Shown here in pieces: positions 55,912 through 64,000 of a DNA stretch of 64,000 nt. The translations under genes and the position numbers were made by a program. The notes beneath the pieces are model-generated. The model saw only the letters and a program-made list of their open reading frames with translations, had not been told where the DNA came from and made no database searches. The DNA comes from Botryosphaeria dothidea (taxonomy: Eukaryota; Ascomycota; Dothideomycetes; Botryosphaeriales; Botryosphaeriaceae), in NCBI GenBank assembly GCA_011503125.2, contig WWBZ02000001.1:1860001-1924000 (forward strand), written 5' to 3'. The stretch's first letter is position 1, and each line of letters starts with the position of its first letter.

Positions 55912-57115
55912 ATGCAGTCCGGAATAACAGGTTCCTCTTCCCAAGCTCATCGCCGCCCTCATCGCACCCCTCACTAACTGCTTGCTCTGCTCCGCAACAG
56001 CCTCCGCCGAGCTGCACTCAGCCTTCCAGAAGCTGACAACCGACTCGTCCTCGCGCTTCCTCATCGCCAGCATAAAAGACGAGACCATCATTCCCCGCGA
56101 CACCATCGCCGCCCAATCCGACTTCCTCTCCGACCTCTCCCTCCTCGCGCCCCACCTCGTTCCGAACGAAGCGCTGTACATCCTGATCCGCCAATCCGAC
56201 GGCAGCGACTCTCCCCGCTTCGTCGCGGTCACGTACGTCCCCGATGCGGCGCCCGTGCGGCAGAAGACGCTGACGGCCTCGACGCGGCTGACGCTGGTGC
56301 GAGAGCTGGGCTCCGAGCACTTCGCCGAGACCTTCTTCGTGACCCTGGCCGAGGAGCTGAGCGCCGAGGGCTGGAAGAGACACGAGGCGCACGTTGCGGG
56401 CGCCGCGCCGCTGACCGAGGAGGAGCAGAACCTCGTCGGCATCAAGGAGGCCGAGGCGCTCGAGAGCGGCGGCACGGGCGCGCGCCGCGTGCAGACGAGC
56501 GGGCATTTGAGCATGCAGGTGCAGGATGGGATCAAAGAAGCGCTGAGGGGGCTTAGTGCCGGCGCCGACGGGAATCTGGTGCAGCTGGTAGGTTGCCCCT
56601 CCATACTTTAGAGGCGGGGAAAGGGAAAGGGAAAGGCACGGGAATGGGCGAATGGAGTGCTGATGCGCGGTGATCAGGATATCGACCTCGACAGCGAGAC
56701 GTTTCGCCTGGTCTCGAATACTACTGTGCCATCTGCCGAGCTCAGCAGCGCGATAGTCGCCGATGCTCCGCGCTACTCGTTCTACAGGCACGAAGCTCCC
56801 GACGGCTCGCAGCCGATTCTCTTTATCTACACTTGCCCACCTACGTCAAAGGTCAAGGAACGCATGGTTTACGCTGCATCGCGTCGTTTTGCTCTCCATC
56901 TGGCCGAGAGCGACGCTGGTCTCGAAATTCACAAGAGGGTAAGCTTCACTCGACACTTTTCAATCAAGGAGATATGCAGCTGAAGGCTGACATCACAATA
57001 GCTCGAATTTGGCAGCCCCGAGGATATTACCCCCGGCACTATCGACGAAGAATTCGCGCCCAAGGAAGAGAAGAAGGCTGGCTTCTCCAAGCCCAAGAGG
57101 CCGGGTAGGCGCTAA
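55912..57115 (+). CDS. TWF1: Twinfilin (actin-monomer-binding, two ADF-H domains)
   Basis: Binds ADP-actin monomers and capping protein at cortical actin patches. Four exons give 326 residues: 55912-55930, 56001-56587, 56678-56938 and 57002-57115. The first exon has only 19 bases (MQSGIT) and joins to ASAELHSAFQKLTTDSSSRF, the usual fungal twinfilin start; its donor GTTCCT is off-consensus, so this junction is the least certain. ADF-H domain 1 covers about 5-140 (FLIASIKDETIIPRD, ALYILIRQSD). ADF-H domain 2 covers about 175-300 (RYSFYRHEAPDGSQPILFIY, SKVKERMVYAASRRFALHL). The C-terminus is basic (KEEKKAGFSKPKRPGRR), matching the capping-protein/PIP2-binding tail of the family. Confidence 0.92.
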
Positions 57116-57726
57116 GCGGAACATACAATTACAAAACGAACTGTATGGTCAGAGGAAATGTTGAGAAATATCATGCCACAATAATTGCATTTTACGGGAT
57201 ACCTGGCAGCAGGATTGTCGCTGTAGATACTAGACGGCTGGCAAGTTTATTCACGACCTCATAAGCATTGAAAACGGCATATCGGATTGAACAGAACAGA
57301 AAAGCTATGCATCATCTATGCACAATCGACAGTAAATGAAAACATCCCTTGCGAGATGCCTATGCAGATCAGAAGCACGACTTCCTCCTACCAGGCGCCA
57401 TTCGGCAAGCCTGGCATGCAGCAATGTCAACGAACCGGAACACCGTCATGACTGCAAGCGGCCGAAGCCACGGTCAAAGGAAACCCAACCACATCCCACA
57501 ATACCTCTTGGCCCCCCAAACCATCTTACTTTCGGGATCAAAACAAGTCGATCTCTATCACACCTTCTGAGGAGCCGCCCTACAAAGGAAAAAGAAAAGA
57601 AAACGTCAACATGCCGCCAAAAAGAACCAGAGGCGTCCCCCTTCTACAGGTTCAACCTGTCTCCTCCCCAAAAAAAGAGCAGTTTTCGGGGGGTATAATT
57701 TTTTGGTTGGTGGTTTCTTTTTATCC
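57116..57726. other. Convergent intergenic region
   Basis: 3' flanks of twinfilin (+) and SFC1 (-). No feature recognised. Confidence 0.65.
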
Positions 57727-59286
57727 TTACTCTTCATATCGCCCACCGGGCATCATTTCGCGACTCTTCTCCAGAACGCCCTTGAGGTACTCGTAAACGG
57801 TGAAAGTGACGGCCTGGCCAGGGGCGACACGCATGATGCGCGGCGTGATACCCTTGTAGAAGCTGCGGGTGCCTTCTTGCTTCCACATATCCCTATACAC
57901 ACACACACACACACACGATAATCAGTATCTTTTCCTCTTTCCCCCTTCAAGCATAGCAACTTACTTCGCAATCTTCATGATCCTGCCAATCGCCGTCTCG
58001 CCCTCCTCGGCGGGCGTCTTCTGCAACCGCGTCTTGATGGTGTCGATGGGCGCGTTGCTCAGCGGGCCCATGGCGCCCGACACCAGGCCGATTAGCGCCG
58101 TCTGCCAGCCGGGCAGGTCGGTCTGGCCCTGGAACTTCTGCAGCGCGGCGCGGAACTCGGTGTAGGCGGTGAAGTTGACGGCCTGGTTGGACCCCTGGCG
58201 CAGGGCCGTCAGCGAGACGCCGCGGTACAGCGCGGCGGGGCCCTCTTCTTTCACGACGGTGTAGAGCGCGTGCGCGGCGTTGCGGTACTTGGGGATGTCG
58301 AGCGGGTCCGCCATGCTGTGGTGCTGCGCCTGCAGGCGGATCTTGACGACCTCCATGGGCGTCACGACGGCGACGGCTTCGGTGACGCCGGCGGCGAGAC
58401 CGGCTGGAGGGGAGGAAACGCGCGCGTTAGTCTTCGCGGTCTTCTTTCGATTCCCGGGCAATTGGCCTACCTGTGAATGTTGCTTGGCCAGACACGGTGC
58501 CGTCCGTCCGCGCCAGAAGCTGCTTGTACCATTCGTAGCTCGTGAAACGGATAGCCATCTTCGGGACGATGCCCGTCAACACGGCACCCAACCCCTTGTA
58601 CAGACCGAGGGGAGTCTCCCGCTTCACGATCTCGGCGCCGGTGGTGAGGAAACCGCGGGGTTTTGCCTGGAGCGTGAGAATGGCACGTTAGCATGTTGAT
58701 TCCAAGAAATCCTCGACTGTAGACGACGGTGTGTGAAGCCAAGCTGTGCTCTCTAGCTATTCTGAGACCGGACCAAGCATTTTGTGGCCATGGATTCTCA
58801 GCCATGCAAACACGATGCCAGCCACACTCCTGCGCAGATTGCAGGCGTTGTGCAAGTTCCGTGTGTGGTGTTGGTGTTGTTCGCCAGCTCCCTCTCTGTC
58901 ACATGCTTGGGCAATTGTGCACTGGCTCGACCACGACAAGATGCGAAATGCTCTGTTGGGGAGATTTCACGTACCCCCGGTGCTCTGGCTCTTCTTGAGA
59001 GCTGCATGCGGACTTTGATTGTGTCTGCGATCCACGTCAGCCTCAATGTTTACACTTTCTGGCCGTCTCCTCTAACTTTGGGGACAAATTTAGGGTGAAA
59101 GCATACCGAGAGGATGGCAAACAAGAGCTTCCATCATTCCTGCACCTCCACCAGCTATTCCGCGCAAAAAAATCGCACCTGGTCAGCCTGAAGCCTTCGA
59201 AAAAGAGCGCGCGGTATACCAATCAAATTTGTGGCAGCGGACGCGGGCTTCTTGTTGCCCGGTCCGGACACGCTTTTTGCAGACAT
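57727..59286 (-). CDS. SFC1: Mitochondrial succinate/fumarate carrier
   Basis: Inner-membrane antiporter exchanging cytosolic succinate for matrix fumarate, needed for growth on C2 compounds and acetate. Six exons give 321 residues, the normal family length: 59220-59286, 59107-59154, 58975-59024, 58471-58666, 57965-58403 and 57727-57892. Three carrier repeats each carry the Px[D/E]xx[K/R] signature: HPLDTIKVRMQLS, TPMEVVKIRLQAQ and APIDTIKTRLQKT. Diagnostic stretches are GGGAGMMEALVCHPLD (split by an intron), LYKGLGAVLTGIVPKMAIRF, HHSMADPLDIPKYRNAAHAL and LRQGSNQAVNFTAYTEF. The N-terminus is short and uncleaved as in the family. Exons 2 and 3 are only 48 and 50 bases. The intron between exons 3 and 4 (58667-58974) is about 308 nt, and the last intron contains a TG repeat next to its acceptor. 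Confidence 0.95.
57897..57916 (+). repeat. (AC)10 microsatellite inside an SFC1 intron
   Basis: Ten AC units on the plus strand. On the coding strand this is (TG)10 ending a few bases before the acceptor of the last SFC1 exon. Confidence 0.95.
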
Positions 59287-62200
59287 GATCGTGGATTGAT
59301 CTCTTTTTGGCAAGAGTTATGGGAGATGTCTTTCGCCGCGGAGCTGTGGAAGCTCAGAACGGAGGAGAGATCACTTGGCTGCGCGCGCGCAAGGGAGTTG
59401 AAGGATGATATATCCTCGAGGATCGCGGAAGGGACTATGAGCCCTTTTTGCCTAGATCTTGCTCGGTATGGCAATTGCGCGGGTAGCACCGTCTTCCTCG
59501 GGTAGGTCGATCACAAGCCTCCGCCACGGATCTTTAGGTCCCAGGCAAGCTGTATTTGCAACGACAAAAGCAGAGGAGAGGAGAAAAGGGAGGCTATGAG
59601 AAGGGGAGAAAGGAGAAGTGGAAGAATTAGAGGTAAAAGGAAGAGAGAGAGTTGAAGAGTCACAAGCCAAACGGTGGCCTCCCACAAAAAAACGGTCCGT
59701 CAGAGATTCCCTTCAAGCTCGCGGCAAATGCTCCAGCCCCCTGTCCCTACCTTTAGACCGAGCTCCAATCCCTAGCGGCGGTGCGGCATGGCTGCTGGCT
59801 TGAGAGCTGGACTGCCCCTCCATAGAGCCTCGGCCCATGACGCAGTGCGGGCTGGACCGAACGAAACCGAGCGCAAGGGCTAGCCTACCACGCAGCTTTC
59901 CCCAGGGACTATTGTTCACGCCTGGTCACCTGGGGCGCAGGGCTCTGGTTATCCATCACAAAGCCGGCGGACGCGCCGGAATAGCCATTGGCAGTTTGCA
60001 GCAGCACCTCAGCCTGGCCCGGCTCGCCGACTCCGCGCAGCATCAGCATCACTCTCCAATTGCCAACCCTTGGCTGCCGTCAGCTGGGCTGCCTCAGGCA
60101 TCGATTGACGCGGTGCAGCGGGGAGCGGGCGCAAGCAACAACAGGCGGCCCGCGAACGGTAGCTGGACGAGCGGAAGAAGGGAAGGCTCGAGGCACAGAG
60201 GCAGGCAAGCAGCAAGCAGCAAGGTCCGCTGCGTTCGGCAAAGCGCGCGTTGCCGAGTCAAGGCAGCGCGCATCTTCCGTCGCGCCGATGCACACTCCCC
60301 TCCCCTTCTCATGCTCGTCATCATCGCAAAACAGAAACCACGCCCCTGTTTTTGGCTTTTCGTTTGATCTCTGACAGCGCTTCACTTCTCATCCCCGTGA
60401 TCAAGAATTAGGATTGCGGATTCTCGTCCGCGTGCCACAGGGCAATTTAGCTCCTGCCGCGACCTGCAGCCCTTTCCTCTTTGCTGTGCTTTTCTCGAGC
60501 AGCATGTGAAAATGACGTTGGCGCAGGCAGGCCTCGCGAACGCACGACAAGGGATCTGACGCCTGTCTCCTCCGGTGACACTGACAAGCAGAAACGCAGC
60601 AGCAGGGAGCCCCGCCGAGCTGCGCACGTGCATTTCCTTCGGCCCCGGATCGTCCCCGCATGAAGGCAAAACAAAAGGGACAGTCTGGGGAACCCGGTTC
60701 TCTCCGATCGGAGAACCCACGATAATACGTCGGAGATGAGATCCCACCAGAGATCAAATGGCCACCCGGCACATCTTTTCTGAGGCGGATCAGATACGGG
60801 TGTATAACGCCCAGTGGGTTGCGTGCCATACGTCCGTAGCAAAGACGTGTTTGCCGAGTGAGACGTGGCCCGGCTTTGGCGTCATGCGGACTGTCGTGAA
60901 GCTGCAACATGACACTTTCGAACTTGAACCCGCGAATCGGCCGGACATGCATTTGCATGTGCCTCTCTCTTCGCCCTTGTCAATCTTGTATATAAGACGC
61001 AAGAGCTGCTGTTCGATAGTCTGACGAACCCTCATGGAGCAATGCCGCCCTCAGAAGCGGAACGATGCTGGACCGTCATCACCTCACCTCAAATGAGTCA
61101 CCACTACAAGTCTTTAGACTCAATCGAACAGATGTTTGTCGTCGGACCGAGGGCCAGTGGAAGCGGCGTCCAGAATATATTGTTTCCACTCCATCGTAAA
61201 CGTACGGAGCGGCTTTCTCTGCCTAAACCACCTCTCTGTGCCTGTCCATCCCCACACACTTTTCTGCTACTGTTCACCATCTGTAGCATTGTCCTTTTAC
61301 TGCAAACGGGCCAAAAATCGAAAAAGGTATCTCTCCATCTTGCCTTGTCTGACATTCACCGACGATGAAAAATAAAAAGGAAAAAGGAAGAAGGTCGCAA
61401 GGGAAGCAAAAGTGCCAACATGCCCATCATTGCCAAAAACAAAGGAAACAAGAATGGGGTTGCCGTAACCAATGATAAAGCAGATGAAAAAAAAATCGAC
61501 TGAGGGAAATGTAAGGAGAGGGTTGAGAGGTCGTCTCGGATGTTCAGTCGTCATTTCTGCTGTGGCCGCGTTCTCCTTCTCTTCCTCAGAGAAAGATGTG
61601 GGGCGGTTCGACAAGTGAGTTGACTGAAGCATGGCCGGCTGACCGTGTCCGCAGGGTAGAGAAGAAGAAAAAACGCCGGCGCCGAGAACGCTCTGCCGCT
61701 GCCATTAAATGAGTAGATCAAGAATGAAGAAACAAAAACAACAGGTAAACAAGGTGAAAAGACGTAAACCCCTTTGATTAAATCATTTCCAGTGCCAACT
61801 CTTTCAAAGCTCCTTTGGTGATGAGAATGTAGGATGGGGAAAGAGGAAACAAAAAATCCAGGAAACTTTTCGACCAGAGAGATGAGTCCTACCATTATAA
61901 AGTTGTCTGGTGCTCTGAGCGCCACCCTTCTCCCACCACGCGCCAATCCATGTAATGCTAACCCGGTGCCCGGCTGGGACCTGCCGAAGGCATGAAGAAC
62001 TAAATCAAAACAAGGAAAAAGAGGCCATGAGACACTCTAAAGGCAGGGAGGACGTGCCTCTATGAAGGGCAAGATGGCCCACTGAACAACCGGAAGAGAA
62101 GATTGGCAGAGTAAGGAGACAGATGGAGCGAATGTGGAGAATGTTGTAGTCGTTGCAGCGGGCCGAGCGTTGCAGAATGATACGGCCCCTGAATTACCGT

Positions 62201-62313
62201 AGCAGTACAGGAGGTTTGTTTGTTTCTGGGTATCTATGTAATAGAAGAACCGAACAAGTCATTGCGGCTGCCTTCCCGAGGAGAAAAGAGAAAATAGAGA
62301 AGAGAAGAGAAAT
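59287..62313. other. Intergenic, about 3.0 kb
   Basis: Upstream of SFC1 and downstream of the gene entering from the right edge. Plus-strand frames 59837-60367 and 59988-60374 overlap each other and lack motifs. A TATATAAG at 60989-60996 has no gene beside it. Several short A- or T-rich runs lie at 61370-61500. Nothing further supported. Confidence 0.5.
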
Positions 62314-63962
62314 TTAAGCTTCCACGGCCTGCGGGTGGGCAATTTTGTGCAGGTCGTTTGCCCGGTTCTCCTCATTGTCATCACCGGCCTGCTTCGCCTC
62401 TTTCTCCGCAAAGGCCACATCCTCCGATTGCTCGGCCTGGGCTGCATTGTCCCGCGTGGTGGTCGGTGAGAGATCCTCAGGCTCAGAAGCAAGCCCTGAA
62501 TCCGCCATCTCTTCGCTCAAGCGTTCATTCTTCCAGGACACATCTTTCACCATAGGCTTGAGTCCGAGACCATTCTCCTTGTCCTCCAAGGTAGGACCGG
62601 GTTCCTGCATCAAGTTCCGAATTGTACGAGAACTTTCCGATGTGGTCGAAGCGGCACGATCCCTACCCCGGATGGTGGCGTCGTCCTCGCCAGAATTCTG
62701 CACTGTTAGCTTTGTGCCATCGTCGTTGGCCTGCTTTCGCAGCTTCAGGCGCTCCTCTGCTGAGAGGTTTTGCCATTCCGCACCGAAAGTGACGACGGAG
62801 GCCTTCTTGCCATGGACAGTGAAGCTTTGATGTGTGCGTGGAAGAACCTCCGGGCTGGATGGGCCGCTGAGTTCATCCGACATGATGCTGGAACTGGATT
62901 CTTTTCCCTTCCCATTGCGCCGGTGGCCGCTTCCGCTGTGCGTGTCCCGCAAAGTACGATGTAAACTTCGTCTGACCTTGCTACGAGACTCTGGGCTGCC
63001 CGCAGCTGGTCGCTCAGTGCCGTCGGCTGGTGGTGTCGATGGACGGCCATCCAGATTTATCGTGATCTCGCTCGGGTTTCGATCGGCATCAGCCATGCTT
63101 GACCTTCGGCGTCTGGAGCCTGCGTCCGATTCATCGACAGATTCCGTCTTATCTCCAGTTGAAGACACCGAGGGGCGATGCTCAAGACCGTCCGGGTGAC
63201 TGGAATTTGTAGAACCAGCCCATGAATCGCGGTTCGAAGGTCCAAAATCCATTGGAGGTATCTCCCAGCCAGCGGGCGGAGAGCCGGGGCTGGGTTGAGT
63301 GGTCTCTGGGGGCGTTGTGAAGATATCGTCGTCATTGACATCAGACTCGGCTGTGTCCGGTCTACCACTCATCGAAGGCGAGCGGGGTGATCGTGGTCTT
63401 GTCGTTGAACCACTCGCCTTCGACCCCAACCGAACCAATCCACTAAGTCGCGACGACTTCGGGCCTTGTACAGTGGATGGTGAGGAAGCAGCCGACGGGA
63501 GGGCGGGGACAGGCGGAATTGGTTCAATCTCCTTGAAGCGTGACTTCGCCGCGTCTTCAGCTGCCTTTTTCTCCTCGTCCACATCCATGATAAGAATGTC
63601 GCGATGGGCCTTCATGCGGACAATTTCGATGCGTATCCACTTCAATTTCGCTGCCATCCGGCCTGCCGCATGCATCACATGCTCTCTAGTCCTTGGCTGG
63701 ATTGGAGCCATAACCTGCAGGTGCCGAGCGTCCCTCAACCGACTGTCCAACTGCTTCACTGCCGCACCCAACCTGTCATCGGCCTCCTCGACCTTGCGTT
63801 GAATGTTTTCCCTCCTTGCAGTAGCAATCTGCTGCGCAAGCTGATTGTCGATCTTGCCACTCGTAACATGAACGTTACCAGTTGGAGTTGAAATAGATCT
63901 TGCCGATTGCGAGGATTCCAACCGTCTGAGGGCCCGGTTCCGTTGACCGTCATAATTTCCAC
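62314..63962 (-). CDS. Hypothetical Ser-rich protein with coiled-coil segment (C-terminal part, continues past right edge)
   Basis: Open frame of 548 residues that begins after a probable acceptor (TTTGATAG at 63963-63970), so the first exon or exons lie outside the window; no good ATG opens this piece. I do not recognise the family. The first 150 residues are the most ordered: RNRALRRLESSQSARSISTP, a helix-rich stretch with IDNQLAQQIATARRENIQRK and VEEADDRLGAAVKQLDSRLR, then AAGRMAAKLKWIRIEIVRMK and ILIMDVDEEKKAAEDAAK, which read as coiled coil. From about residue 150 it is Ser/Pro/Arg-rich and disordered with many possible phosphosites, plus one more conserved-looking island (VVTFGAEWQNLSAEERLKLR). 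The C-terminus is acidic. Function unknown; cytosolic in this part, as no membrane segment is seen. Confidence 0.75.
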
Positions 63963-64000
63963 CTATCAAACCCCTAGGCCGTATTCCAGCGGTCTCGAAG

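Noticed and set aside
1..64000. Transposon or viral remnants
   Set aside because: I looked for reverse transcriptase, integrase, transposase motifs and long terminal or inverted repeats and found none.

Overview
The window reads as nuclear DNA of a filamentous ascomycete (Pezizomycotina; the gene families fit Dothideomycetes, but that rank is a guess). Genes lie on both strands, and most are cut by short GT-AG introns of about 48-75 nt. Several families are typical of moulds: tannase/feruloyl esterase, SAT4-type rhodopsin-like membrane proteins, a CAP59-type glycosyltransferase and a trichodiene-oxygenase-like P450. I see no tRNA, rRNA, CRISPR array, complete transposon or viral gene. Exon boundaries below were placed by eye so that reading frame and family motifs are kept across each junction. 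They are inferences without transcript support.

Layout. 1-14 kb is an accessory-looking block: the 3' part of a tannase/feruloyl esterase (+), then, all on the minus strand, a SAT4 rhodopsin-like protein, an atypical Rossmann-fold reductase, a second SAT4 protein, a TauD/JLP1-type 2-oxoglutarate dioxygenase and a cytochrome P450. No polyketide synthase, NRPS or terpene synthase accompanies them.

14.7-49.9 kb is mostly conserved housekeeping: CAP59-like mannosyltransferase (-), a long coiled-coil/RRM-like protein (+), SLC35F-type transporter (-), an unrecognised disordered protein (-), PP4 regulatory subunit 3/Psy2 (+), an F-box-like Cys-rich protein (-), homoserine O-acetyltransferase MET2 (+), retromer subunit VPS17 (-), mitochondrial elongation factor MEF2 (+, divergent from VPS17 across 241 bp), a two-RRM/RGG RNA-binding protein (-) and the diflavin reductase TAH18 (+).

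50-52.4 kb holds a small uncharacterised family as an intact two-exon gene next to a 5'-truncated paralogue. 52.7-59.3 kb returns to conserved genes: a classical SDR (-), twinfilin (+) and the mitochondrial succinate/fumarate carrier SFC1 (-). The right edge has the C-terminal part of an unrecognised Ser-rich protein (-).

The genes do not form one pathway. Links are loose: TauD/JLP1-like dioxygenase and MET2 both touch sulfur metabolism, and MEF2 and SFC1 act in mitochondria. Many neighbours alternate in strand, giving divergent gaps of 0.24-2.7 kb and convergent 3' gaps mostly of 0.3-1.2 kb. No clearly new multi-gene system stands out. The best leads are the receptor/oxidoreductase block at 2-14 kb, the uncharacterised paralogue pair at 50.6-52.4 kb and the single-alpha-helix/RRM-like protein at 18.7-21.4 kb.
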